Positions 15,534 through 23,988 of a stretch of 40,359 nt of DNA are shown one piece after another. Position 1 is the stretch's first letter. Each line of letters begins with the position of its first letter. The notes below the pieces were generated by a model that was given only the letters and a program-made list of their open reading frames with translations, did not search any database and was not told the DNA's origin. The translations under genes and the position numbers were made by a program. Source of the DNA: Candidatus Heimdallarchaeota archaeon (GTDB lineage Archaea > Asgardarchaeota > Heimdallarchaeia > Heimdallarchaeales > Heimdallarchaeaceae); contig JAEOSZ010000028.1 in NCBI GenBank assembly GCA_016840095.1, positions 1 to 40,359 of the forward strand. The letters are read 5' to 3'.

Positions 15534-16406
15534 ATGAAAATTGAGACCCACAAGTGTTTTAGCTTAACAAACAGAGGAAAATTTGAACCTGAGAAAATCA
15601 TCAAGGCTCAACTAGATAAAGTAGATTCTGTAACTAGAATGTTCAATAAAATTAAACCTAAAGATCTGGAGTTATATTTATCAAACTTGGAGAATGTGTT
15701 TAGTAAAATTGTAGATGATTATGATTTTAAGCAAGAAGCTTTTGACTGGGACTTAATCAGAAAAGATCTTGAACTTATACATAATTATCCTAAACTTGAG
15801 AAACTAATTTTTCTCTATACTTGTATAATCTTAGAAGTTCCAGTAGAATATGAATCTGGTCAAGGTGAAATAGAACTAGGGTTTTTTGATTGGATTAAAG
15901 TTCTCAGAAGAGTACCATATTATCTAGTTAGAACACTAGTAGATATTTATGGAAAACAGAAAGGAACTGAAATCTATAAAGAGATAGTACCTCTACATTT
16001 AGATGATTTGCTATCAAAAGGCAAGTCAGAAGAACCTGAAGATCCTAAATCTGTTAATATTCTTGAATTTAATGAAAGACAGATAAAATCTTGGTGTGAG
16101 TGTGGATTAGCAGACTTCGCTGTTTGTATTTATGATGACTACAAAGTTGTCTACCGTTTTGATAGTTGTTTAACTCCTGAAGCTCTTAAAGAATTCAATG
16201 ATCCAGATATAGCCTATCTGAGCTCTTGTTATCTGACAGATCATCCGAGATTCAATGAAGGAAGAATAATTCATCTTCGAAGAAAGCAGACACTCCATCA
16301 CTCTGAATTCTGCGACGAGCTTTATTGGAACAATTACGTTCATCCTGAAACAGAACATCCTGCATTAGAATTCATAGAGCATATGGGGAAAGATATGGAG
16401 GAATGA
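15534..16406 (+). CDS. ATC hydrolase-like protein, paralogue A2
   Basis: Nearly identical in plan to the preceding gene: 290 residues opening MKIETHKCFSLTNRGKFEPE, with the DSCLTPEALKEF segment and the terminal R..QTLHH..FCDELYWNNYVHPE motif conserved. The Cys in SSCY and the Cys-Asp in FCDE are the best catalytic or structural candidates. AGGTGA eight bases before the ATG is a good ribosome binding site. It lies 24 bases after A1 and 3 bases before B1, so the four genes form one operon created by duplication. Confidence 0.6.
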   Translation: MKIETHKCFSLTNRGKFEPEKIIKAQLDKVDSVTRMFNKIKPKDLELYLSNLENVFSKIVDDYDFKQEAFDWDLIRKDLELIHNYPKLEKLIFLYTCIILEVPVEYESGQGEIELGFFDWIKVLRRVPYYLVRTLVDIYGKQKGTEIYKEIVPLHLDDLLSKGKSEEPEDPKSVNILEFNERQIKSWCECGLADFAVCIYDDYKVVYRFDSCLTPEALKEFNDPDIAYLSSCYLTDHPRFNEGRIIHLRRKQTLHHSEFCDELYWNNYVHPETEHPALEFIEHMGKDMEE

Positions 16407-16409
16407 ATA

Positions 16410-17282
16410 ATGGAAGTATTTAGAACAGGTCAGTATGATATTAGTGATCTAGAAAGGTTACAAGAAATCCAGCCACTAGATTATGCAAAAAAAAGTGTAT
16501 TGAAGAGATTGAACTATCTGATTGGTTATCTTAAGAAGGAAATGCCAGAGATCCTTCCAGCTTTTGTTACGAAATTGCAAAAGAATTTTGAGCAACAACT
16601 AAAGACTTCTCTCACAACTAATCAACAATTGGACTTGAAAGAGATAAGTAAAGATTTCTTACATTTGAAGATCTATCCAGATTTACTTAAGCCTGCCTTA
16701 GATTACTTCCTACAATTGCTTGATTATAGTAGTACCAAAAAATGGTTATCTGAAACTATTAAGATACCAAATAGAAACCATATTCAATCATTTCTATATC
16801 ATAGATACTTCAATGCTTTAACTTTGACAGAAATACTAGAAAGAAATCAAGCTGTTAGATTGTTCAAAAGCTATATTGAATCCTATGTGAAATCACTTTC
16901 AGCTTACGGTTCAAAATACGATACATTGGAGGATTTTAGAAATGCTCGAATTCCTAAGGAAGATGATCCTCCAAGCATAGGGTGGGTAATTGTACAGGGA
17001 AAAATTGAGAATGGAAAGTATCCTCAAAGAAAAGATACATGCATGTGGGCAGATGCAATAGATGAATTACCAGATGTAGAATTGAGGTATCTTGCAGCTT
17101 GTTATGGAGATTTTCAAGGTTACAATAACTGTAACGAGAATTTCATCCTAACAATGAAACATACAGTAGTTGAAGGACATCCTTATTGTGATTGCATAAC
17201 TCACGATGTAAGGATAAATAGTGATCTAAATCATCCTTCTAGGGAATTCTTTGATGATTTATGGTCTCAAAAGGATAAATGA
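16410..17282 (+). CDS. ATC hydrolase-like protein, paralogue B1
   Basis: The 290-residue protein belongs to a second subfamily (opening MEVFRTGQYDISDLERLQEI). The N-terminal half differs from the A pair, but the C-terminal core is shared: LRYLAACYGDFQGYN, then TMKHTVVEGHPYCDCITHD (about residues 226-268). It keeps the cysteine, aspartate and C-terminal CD/CxC residues seen in the A pair. A GGAGG eight bases before the ATG, inside the end of A2, marks translational coupling. Substrate unknown. Confidence 0.55.
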   Translation: MEVFRTGQYDISDLERLQEIQPLDYAKKSVLKRLNYLIGYLKKEMPEILPAFVTKLQKNFEQQLKTSLTTNQQLDLKEISKDFLHLKIYPDLLKPALDYFLQLLDYSSTKKWLSETIKIPNRNHIQSFLYHRYFNALTLTEILERNQAVRLFKSYIESYVKSLSAYGSKYDTLEDFRNARIPKEDDPPSIGWVIVQGKIENGKYPQRKDTCMWADAIDELPDVELRYLAACYGDFQGYNNCNENFILTMKHTVVEGHPYCDCITHDVRINSDLNHPSREFFDDLWSQKDK

Positions 17283-17303
17283 AATCAACAAGAGCTGTAT
17301 TAG

Positions 17304-18179
17304 ATGGAATTTAAGGAAAAAGGAAGATATAATCCAGAAGCTTTGGATTATATGGAAAAAGTTCAACCACTTGAGTTTGCAAAACTTTCTCCCCTAAGAA
17401 GATTAAACTACTTATTAGATGTTGTTGAGAATTTAAGATCAGATAGCCTTCAAGAGTATATTGATATATTAATGAAAAATTACAAAGAGAAAATAGATGT
17501 TGAATATATTGATTCTAGCAATCCCTTTCTACTGGAGTTTCTTGAAGATTTAGATAGTTTGAAGAACTATCCTGAGTTAGCAACTTATAATATCAACTTC
17601 TTTCTCAATATTCTTGATTTACCACAGAATAATAAGTGGAAAGTTGAAAAAATGGAAGTCCCTCAAGCAAACTTTCTCAGATCATTCTTAGTGCCAAAGT
17701 ATGTGAATTTGAAATCATTAGTGAAAGCTGTAGGTAGAGAAGAAGGAATTAGCATCTATAAAAAATACATCACAAGCTTCCTTATCTCAATTCATAAAAA
17801 TCAAGAAGATGAGATTGAGGATTTGAGATCACTTCATCAAAAATTTTTTGAAGAAGAACCCAAAGAATCAGAAAGTTGGGTAGTTATCCACAGTGAGCCT
17901 GTAAATGGTAAGCTAGTGTTTAGAAAGGATGTTTGTTTGTGGAATGAATCTCTCTCAGATTTAACTGATTTAGAATTTAAATTTCTAGTCTGCTGCTATG
18001 GAGATTTTCAAGGAATAAGAAGTGAAAACAGTCATTTTATTCTAACAATGGATCATACTATTGCTAAAGGAGATCCTTATTGCAGTTGCATAGTGCATGA
18101 TACAAGAATTGATTGGAAGATAAATCATCCACCGAAAGAATATTGGGATAATATTTGGCCCCTACATGAATGGCAATAA
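17304..18179 (+). CDS. ATC hydrolase-like protein, paralogue B2
   Basis: This 291-residue protein is the sister of B1: both open with a QPL(D/E)(Y/F)AK...RLNYL helix and end with CYGDFQG..., a TMxHT segment and PYC(D/S)CI.HD. The A and B types differ in the N-terminal half, so the cluster may encode two kinds of subunit, each duplicated. No clear ribosome binding site precedes the ATG. It is the last gene of the operon; the next gene has its own promoter region after 95 bases. Confidence 0.55.
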   Translation: MEFKEKGRYNPEALDYMEKVQPLEFAKLSPLRRLNYLLDVVENLRSDSLQEYIDILMKNYKEKIDVEYIDSSNPFLLEFLEDLDSLKNYPELATYNINFFLNILDLPQNNKWKVEKMEVPQANFLRSFLVPKYVNLKSLVKAVGREEGISIYKKYITSFLISIHKNQEDEIEDLRSLHQKFFEEEPKESESWVVIHSEPVNGKLVFRKDVCLWNESLSDLTDLEFKFLVCCYGDFQGIRSENSHFILTMDHTIAKGDPYCSCIVHDTRIDWKINHPPKEYWDNIWPLHEWQ

Positions 18180-18274
18180 AAGTGAAATAAATATTAATAT
18201 GAGAAGTAATTAACTTTGTAGATATCTACTTCTAGAAATACTTATTAGTTTCTTAAAGTCTTTAATAGTGAAAA

Positions 18275-20299
18275 GTGTTGAAACTCAAACTCATTTGCAA
18301 TAAGAATCAGTTAATTCCCATAACACTTCTGATTCTAATTTTCTCTCTATCTTATTCACAAGATTTTCGATATGAGTTAGGTAATTTAGATGTTCAAGAA
18401 TTTGAACAGATCAAACTAATTGCATCAGAAGCAATTTTTATTGATTCCTCTGATGATTTTATTACTTACGGCTTTAATGGATCTGGTTTATCAAGTGATC
18501 CTTATGTTATTGCAAATCTATCCATTAATACAGCTGAAGATTATGGGATTTATGTTGGTGGGATTACTGAATATTTCATTATATTGGGGTGTACAATTGA
18601 TGCATACTTAGGTGGTATATATATTGAAAATCTTCCATCAGGAATAGCTACTATTTTCGATAACACTTGTAACTTTATCAAAGGAGGGTCAGGAATATCG
18701 TTCGTAAATGTAGTTAACTGTACAATTAAGAAAAACAGCTTGATAAATAACAAAATTGGTATCTATGGTCATTCCTCATCATTGAGTCAAGTGAAAGAGA
18801 ATGATTGTAAATTTAATACAGAAGAGGGAACACGATTTGATTATTGTACTGAAATCAATATTGAAAACAACACTATGATAAATAATTACGGAAGAGGGGT
18901 ACACGTTGAAAATTCAAACTATATGGAAATAAAGAACAATACGATGTACAACAATTTTATTGGGATTTATTTTAATGTAGTTAATGAATTATTAGTAATT
19001 GATAATTGGGTGGATCATCATCTGGTAGGAATTCATGGATTCGGATCAATGGATGGTTTATTTGTTTCAAATTTTATATATGATTCTGACTCTTTTGGAA
19101 TGAGCTTTGGCGAATATCTAGTAGAGGGTCCAGAGAGTCTTAACAATGAAATTTATCACAACTATTTTGTTGGAAATAACTTGAGATGGTACACATATGG
19201 ATCACAAGCTTATGATTATGCAAATCAATGGTATGATTCTTTAACATTGACCGGAAACTACTGGAGCGACTATAGAAACGAAACTTCATTTTATGAACTT
19301 GCTGGAGAGAATACTGATCCTTACCCAATACTAGCTCCTGACAGTGATGCAGATGATTTAGATGATATTGTAGAAGAATACATATACTTCACAGATTCTT
19401 TGTCCAATGATACTGATTCAGATAATCTCACAGATGGGGAGGAGGTTCTAGTATACTTTACAGATGCTCTCAATATTGATTCTGATTTTGATCAACTAGA
19501 AGATGGAGAAGAAATTTATGTATATTTCACATCACCAACAAATGGTGATTCAGATTTAGACGGATTAGAAGATGGGGCTGAGGTATACGACTACGGAACT
19601 AATCCTACAGATATAGATAGCGACGATGATTTGATGGAGGATGGGTACGAAGTATTCAATGACTTAAATCCGACACTGAATGATTCATTTGAGGATTTAG
19701 ATTCAGATGGATTAATCAATTTAGAAGAGTTCAATCTCAAAACTGAAGCAAATAATAATGATACAGATGGAGATTTACTTTTGGATGGAGACGAAGTGTT
19801 AATTTATCTTACAGATGCAAAACATGAAGATTCGGATTATGATGGATTGAATGATGGTGAGGAGATATTTACCTACTTAACATCACCTACTAATGATGAC
19901 TCGGATTTTGATGGGTTAGAAGATGGTGAGGAAGTTCTAACACACCATACGAACCCTTTGAGTGAAGATTCAGACTCTGATGGCATGGACGATTACTGGG
20001 AAGTACTTTTTGGATTGAATCCTCTACTTGATGATGGTGAAGGAGATTTAGATGAAGATTATCTAACCAACTTAGAAGAGTATGATCATAAAACTTTTCC
20101 AAATGATCCTGACACAGATGGTGATTCATACACAGATTTTGAGGAACTTAATTATGGTACTGATCCTTTGGATTATACCGATTATCCATCGTTTATTCAG
20201 GAGAACAAAGGTGGTTTCTTAGCTCTTGTTATAATTCCTAGCCTTGCAGTATTCTATGGTTTAGGTTATTTACTGATTAAGAAGGTAAAACTATTTTAG
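18275..20299 (+). CDS. Large surface protein: beta-helix plus Ca-binding repeats, C-terminal membrane anchor
   Basis: The 674-residue protein starts at GTG. Residues 12-29 form a signal peptide. Residues about 80-335 are a right-handed parallel beta-helix of NosD/PbH1 type, with NN-rich turns and the GNYWSDY signature (327-333). Residues about 355-640 hold roughly a dozen thrombospondin-3/dockerin-like calcium-binding units of the form DSDxDGLxDGEE, alternating with Y.T.P.N/D linkers. Residues 647-668 are a transmembrane helix followed by a short basic tail. The protein would be displayed on the cell surface by a calcium-stiffened stalk, with the beta-helix outward. The ligand, perhaps a polysaccharide, is not known. 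Confidence 0.85.
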   Translation: MLKLKLICNKNQLIPITLLILIFSLSYSQDFRYELGNLDVQEFEQIKLIASEAIFIDSSDDFITYGFNGSGLSSDPYVIANLSINTAEDYGIYVGGITEYFIILGCTIDAYLGGIYIENLPSGIATIFDNTCNFIKGGSGISFVNVVNCTIKKNSLINNKIGIYGHSSSLSQVKENDCKFNTEEGTRFDYCTEINIENNTMINNYGRGVHVENSNYMEIKNNTMYNNFIGIYFNVVNELLVIDNWVDHHLVGIHGFGSMDGLFVSNFIYDSDSFGMSFGEYLVEGPESLNNEIYHNYFVGNNLRWYTYGSQAYDYANQWYDSLTLTGNYWSDYRNETSFYELAGENTDPYPILAPDSDADDLDDIVEEYIYFTDSLSNDTDSDNLTDGEEVLVYFTDALNIDSDFDQLEDGEEIYVYFTSPTNGDSDLDGLEDGAEVYDYGTNPTDIDSDDDLMEDGYEVFNDLNPTLNDSFEDLDSDGLINLEEFNLKTEANNNDTDGDLLLDGDEVLIYLTDAKHEDSDYDGLNDGEEIFTYLTSPTNDDSDFDGLEDGEEVLTHHTNPLSEDSDSDGMDDYWEVLFGLNPLLDDGEGDLDEDYLTNLEEYDHKTFPNDPDTDGDSYTDFEELNYGTDPLDYTDYPSFIQENKGGFLALVIIPSLAVFYGLGYLLIKKVKLF

Positions 20300-20340
20300 T
20301 ACATAATAAGAGTTTTAAGGCGTTAATTCCATGTTTAATT

Positions 20341-20739
20341 ATGAGTGAACGAGAAGTGAAGTATTATAAAATGCTAACAAAATTCTATAATACTAAAATG
20401 AAAAACTTTGATGTTAAGGAAGATCTTGATGAACTAGAAGGAAAGAAAGTCTATTTCAAAATGAAAAATGCTGAAATCAATAAGGAGATTCAAGAACAAT
20501 TGCTAAAAATCCGAAAAATGAAAGAAGGAGGAAAAGGCGACAAAGCATTAAAGGAAGAAGCTAAACTCAAGAAGAAAGAATTAGCAATTGCTGAGAACAA
20601 AAAGAAGATTCAGAGTATTATGACAAAAATAGATAAGAAAAAAGGAGAATTTCAAAAAGTTAGAGCTGATATGGAAAAAGCAGAACGAGAAATTAAAACT
20701 GAATTTTCAGATAAATTTACTGAGTTATTAACTGAGTAA
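20341..20739 (+). CDS. Coiled-coil protein of unknown function
   Basis: The 132 residues are almost entirely Lys/Glu-rich heptads (about 20-125), predicting one long helical hairpin or coiled coil, with a small break at KMKEGGKGDK (about 60-69). No motif of a known family is present. It lies just upstream of the ubiquitin cluster on the same strand, but T-rich DNA in the 125-base gap may end its transcript. A structural or adaptor role is possible; membership in the ubiquitin system is unproven. Confidence 0.6.
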   Translation: MSEREVKYYKMLTKFYNTKMKNFDVKEDLDELEGKKVYFKMKNAEINKEIQEQLLKIRKMKEGGKGDKALKEEAKLKKKELAIAENKKKIQSIMTKIDKKKGEFQKVRADMEKAEREIKTEFSDKFTELLTE

Positions 20740-20741
20740 AA

Positions 20742-20763
20742 TTTTTTGCTTCCATATTTTTTT
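20742..20763 (+). terminator. Oligo-T terminator after the coiled-coil gene
   Basis: Two T-runs (TTTTTT and TTTTTTT) separated by GCTTCCATA lie directly after the stop codon at 20739. Archaeal transcription ends at such U-tracts without a hairpin. Confidence 0.4.
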
Positions 20764-20864
20764 ACAACTTTTAACTGCTCTAATCTATTGATTTGATTCA
20801 TTTTCCTAAGCGTCTTTAAAACAACTTTTTTAAACAATTAAATAGCTTTGATAATTGTTAAAAC

Positions 20865-21431
20865 TTGGTTCAAACCAGACAAAATATCACTAAATTAAAG
20901 GTGACTAAAATTAGAAAACAAAGAATTATCAAAGACTATGATGCACTTAGAAAACTCCATAAGGAAGGTGTGATTAATCAAGTAAAAGCATTTCCAGGAA
21001 AGAAGAAATCAATGGAACACGTAGCTGTTGGTTTTGTTGGTCCAAAAGGAACTCCATATGCTGGCGGAAAATACAAATTAGAGATTTTATATGGTAAAAA
21101 CTATCCGTATAAACCTCCATACGTTCGACTACATACACCAATTTGGCATCCAAATTTCTGGCCAAATCCCAAAGAATATCCAAATAAAAGAAACATCTGC
21201 TTAGCTTTGGTTGATAATGAATTAGTTGGAAAACATGATGGATGGTCTCCAGCTAAGAATATTACTACGGTTATATACTCAATTCTTGCTATGTTCAATG
21301 TTGAAGGAGCTTATGTTAACCCTAAGGACGTATTTAACAAAGAAGCTGCTTTAGAATTCTTGAATGATAAGAAGAAATTCATTAAAAAGGCTTCAACAAT
21401 TAGCAAGAAATACGCTAAATCCTTCTGGTAA
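20865..21431 (+). CDS. E2-like ubiquitin-conjugating enzyme
   Basis: A UBC fold is clear in this 188-residue protein. GTPYAGGKYKLEILYGKNYP (62-81) and YKPPYVRLHTP (82-92) match the E2 beta-sheet core. HPN (95-97) gives the catalytic-loop asparagine, Cys112 in NICLALVD is the thioester cysteine, and WSPAKNITTVIYSILAMF (127-144) is the classical W-S-P-A helix. HPN and Cys are 14 residues apart (7 in typical E2s), and Cys to the WSP tryptophan spans 15 (8 in typical E2s), so both sides of the active site carry insertions. The start is TTG at 20865, or GTG at 20901. It would accept the modifier from the E1 and pass it to targets, perhaps at the membrane through the RING protein two genes downstream. 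Confidence 0.9.
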   Translation: MVQTRQNITKLKVTKIRKQRIIKDYDALRKLHKEGVINQVKAFPGKKKSMEHVAVGFVGPKGTPYAGGKYKLEILYGKNYPYKPPYVRLHTPIWHPNFWPNPKEYPNKRNICLALVDNELVGKHDGWSPAKNITTVIYSILAMFNVEGAYVNPKDVFNKEAALEFLNDKKKFIKKASTISKKYAKSFW

Positions 21432-21458
21432 AATAATAAAATAAAGAAGTGAGCTTTA

Positions 21459-22178
21459 ATGGAAGATGAAAATGATTTTCCTGAGCAATATAAAGTGTTG
21501 CTCAAAAAAATAGAAGCTTTAGAAAAAGCATTAGGACTTAAAGATGTTGAAGATATCCTCAAGGATAAAGTTGATGTAGAAAAAGAAATCTCCGAAGAAA
21601 CAATCACTGAGGAAGATCTACAGATTAAACAAAAGAGTGAGATAGTGATTTCACCTAAGGCATATCTTAAACTAGCTAAACATGCACTAACTTTCGCAAA
21701 TAAAAATATACCAAAGAAAGATTGGGTAGAAGTCATTGGATTACTTACTGGGAGAATAAGACATGAAGATACACCACTTGAGCAGATTTTTGTAGAAGAT
21801 TATTGGCCAGTTGACCAGGGAGATGCAATTAGTGTTGAAATTGTTGATCAAAGGATTTTTACAGAGATTTTTAACAAAAAAGACCAGGACCATTTCATTA
21901 TAGGCTGGGCCCATTCTCATCCAAGCTACTCTCCTTTTCTAAGCGATGATGATTTTCGAACACATCGTAGATATCAAACCTTTTGGAATAAATCAATAGC
22001 TGTAGTTCTTGATCCTCTAATGATATCACCAAAGAATTTTGGAGTAGGGGTTTTCAGAATACATCAAGATAAGAAATCTTACTATGATTTAACAGTGGAC
22101 ATAGATGGTTTGAGCAGTGAAGCAAATTATGAATCTATCAGTCTTTTCATGAAAAATAAGCAAGAAAATGATTCGTAA
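21459..22178 (+). CDS. JAMM/MPN+ deubiquitinase-like metalloprotease (Rpn11-like)
   Basis: The 239-residue protein has an N-terminal charged helical extension (1-60) and an MPN+ domain (about 61-215). The zinc-site residues are complete: Glu91 in WVEVIGLLTG, and HSHPSYSPFLSDDD with His152, His154, Ser162 and Asp165, the H-x-H-x7-S-x2-D motif of Rpn11/AMSH/CSN5. It should cleave isopeptide bonds of the modifier encoded at 24955. Because that modifier already ends in glycine, the enzyme would serve removal or recycling rather than precursor maturation. It follows the E2 by 27 bases and precedes the RING gene by 24, so the three are an operon. Confidence 0.92.
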   Translation: MEDENDFPEQYKVLLKKIEALEKALGLKDVEDILKDKVDVEKEISEETITEEDLQIKQKSEIVISPKAYLKLAKHALTFANKNIPKKDWVEVIGLLTGRIRHEDTPLEQIFVEDYWPVDQGDAISVEIVDQRIFTEIFNKKDQDHFIIGWAHSHPSYSPFLSDDDFRTHRRYQTFWNKSIAVVLDPLMISPKNFGVGVFRIHQDKKSYYDLTVDIDGLSSEANYESISLFMKNKQENDS

Positions 22179-22202
22179 AGTAAAAAGAAAGAAGGGCTAT
22201 AC

Positions 22203-23315
22203 TTGGAACTAAATAACATTAAGACATACTTAGCAATCGCAATAGTAGGATCAACTGTAGGAGTGCTGTATGGAGCAATTGAAAAAGATGTACCAAGAAC
22301 ACTGACTATCTTTTTCATAACTGTGTATGCTGTTATAGCCTTACGATTCATATTAGAAAGAAGACATTATAAGAAACATAAGACAATTCTTGCAAGTACT
22401 CAATTCTTGATATTGCCATTCTTGATTATGTTAATGGGAAACTATATTTCCCCTATAGCTTTCACCTACGAGATATTCGGAATAACCTCAGGGGGAGGTT
22501 CATTCTATTCTCCTTTCAATCTAATCTCAATATCGTTAATACTTCCAGTAGTTATTCTCTCAGTTTACTTTGGAAATTACTATTCAGGCAAATGGCCAGC
22601 AATTGCCATTAATAGAAAAGTAAGAAAAGGAAGAAAAATTCCCTTCTTGATACATACACTTTATGTTGCGATTTTCCTGTTAGGATTTTTCATAAACTGG
22701 CAAATTGATTTTGTATGCTTAATATTTGTTATTCTGTATATTGTGTTCATCTTCAGATACTTCATAGTAGTATATGCTGTGAAATCTAATCAACAAGTTA
22801 GTGTATCTGCCACCAGACGTTCTACTACAGCTAGATCCACTCGCTCATCAACATCAACAAGAAGAACAACTTCTTCTTCAGCAAGTAGTTCTCGTTCATC
22901 TTCAACTAGAACAACTCGACCTACTTCAACAAGAACAACAGCTAGTAGAACAACTCGATCCTCAAGTGTAAGAGTCGATCCAGGGATAGATGTAAGAACA
23001 GCAAAGACTAAAACTACTAAGAAAACTTCAACAACTAAATCTGTTTCAAAAAGTATATTCCCAATAGGAACTCCGAAGAAAGACGAGATGAAATGTATTA
23101 TCTGTTATATGGATTTTGATAAAAAAGATAAGAGAAGAATAATTTTGTGTCCAAATTGTCGTTATCCAGCTCATGAAGATGAATTCATAAGTTGGTTTAA
23201 GACATCAAGGCTTTGTGCTAGATGTAATCAAACAATTTCAACTAGATATGTAAATAACCCTAAATATCGAATAAGTATAAGAATTTATATTGAAAAAGTG
23301 ATTGAGAAGCTATAA
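22203..23315 (+). CDS. Six-helix membrane protein with C-terminal RING-like zinc domain (candidate E3 ligase)
   Basis: The 370 residues fall into three parts. Residues 8-190 contain about six membrane helices. Residues 196-285 are a Ser/Thr/Arg-rich, probably disordered linker. Residues 296-345 are a zinc domain: C298xxC301, then C316xxC319, His324, and C338xxC341, with the sequence HEDEFISWF before the last pair. This follows the RING layout C-x2-C...C-x2-C-x4-H...W...C-x2-C, with Glu327 where many RINGs have a cysteine. The start is TTG. In the E2-JAMM operon such a protein would act as a membrane-bound E3, in plan like ER ligases of the Hrd1 type; that comparison is an analogy, not homology shown here. 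Confidence 0.8.
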   Translation: MELNNIKTYLAIAIVGSTVGVLYGAIEKDVPRTLTIFFITVYAVIALRFILERRHYKKHKTILASTQFLILPFLIMLMGNYISPIAFTYEIFGITSGGGSFYSPFNLISISLILPVVILSVYFGNYYSGKWPAIAINRKVRKGRKIPFLIHTLYVAIFLLGFFINWQIDFVCLIFVILYIVFIFRYFIVVYAVKSNQQVSVSATRRSTTARSTRSSTSTRRTTSSSASSSRSSSTRTTRPTSTRTTASRTTRSSSVRVDPGIDVRTAKTKTTKKTSTTKSVSKSIFPIGTPKKDEMKCIICYMDFDKKDKRRIILCPNCRYPAHEDEFISWFKTSRLCARCNQTISTRYVNNPKYRISIRIYIEKVIEKL

Positions 23316-23388
23316 AAATTAGTGTAGCCAATTATTTAAAAACTGTAAAGTTATACGCATGATGAACCATATAAACTAGGATGATAAA

Positions 23389-23976
23389 ATGGCAACTTGG
23401 AAACAATTATCTGCTGCATTCTTACTCTCTCTAACATTGGTAGGAGTATCAATCTATTTCTTCATAGAAGATAATGATTTCCTTGGAAAAGTATTCATAT
23501 TCGCAGCAATATTTGCCTTTCTAACACTTTTCGTAATTTTCAGGAGCCTGTTTTATCTAAAGCATAAAGCAACTTTTAATGAAGTATTTTTTGTTTTCAT
23601 TGTTCCACTTATACCTGTTCTTCTAATTCTAACTCAGGTATTGCTAGGAATTTATGATTCTTTCATCATAACAACAGTAGAAATAACTCCAGATTTTCCA
23701 ACTTACTTCTTTTACATTAATGCAATGGATTTTGCTCTATTACCATATTATATAGTAAGCAACTTCTTGATATTTAGAACATTCATCAGATATCCATTTA
23801 TTAGAATGAAAGGAACAAGTGAAAAAGGAGCTCCACCTAAATTCTTCGGTTTTCTGGTGATGTTTATTATTCCTGCAGTATATATTCTAACCTCATGGTT
23901 CTATTTTGAAAATCTATTCTTGGTAATCTTTGGAGGAGTTTACTTCTATTCAGCACTGTTAATGCTGTTTGTCTAA
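23389..23976 (+). CDS. Polytopic membrane protein resembling the membrane half of the RING protein
   Basis: The 195 residues contain about six hydrophobic segments. Length and layout match the membrane half of the preceding RING protein: an early VGVSIYFFIEDND turn (VGVLYGAIEKDV there), a basic YLKHK after helix 2 (YKKHK there), a VPLIPVLLI third helix, and a final helix pair after a charged Lys/Arg-Gly loop. It has no zinc domain. I read it as a diverged paralogue that could pair with the RING protein in the membrane. It lies 73 bases downstream on the same strand and is convergent with the Lys-rich gene. Confidence 0.65.
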   Translation: MATWKQLSAAFLLSLTLVGVSIYFFIEDNDFLGKVFIFAAIFAFLTLFVIFRSLFYLKHKATFNEVFFVFIVPLIPVLLILTQVLLGIYDSFIITTVEITPDFPTYFFYINAMDFALLPYYIVSNFLIFRTFIRYPFIRMKGTSEKGAPPKFFGFLVMFIIPAVYILTSWFYFENLFLVIFGGVYFYSALLMLFV

Positions 23977-23988
23977 AAAATAAAATAC

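Noticed and set aside
19320..20190. Apparent DNA tandem repeat in the surface-protein gene
   Set aside because: The repetition is at the protein level (calcium-binding units) with diverged codons; it is not a DNA satellite or a CRISPR-like array.
20341..20739. Coiled-coil gene as a member of the ubiquitin operon
   Set aside because: It is on the same strand, but T-runs right after its stop and a 125-base gap separate it from the E2. No functional link is visible.
21311..21736. Minus-strand frame of 141 residues across the E2-JAMM junction
   Set aside because: It overlaps two strongly supported genes and reads as hydrophobic/Ser-rich low-complexity sequence typical of an antisense shadow.
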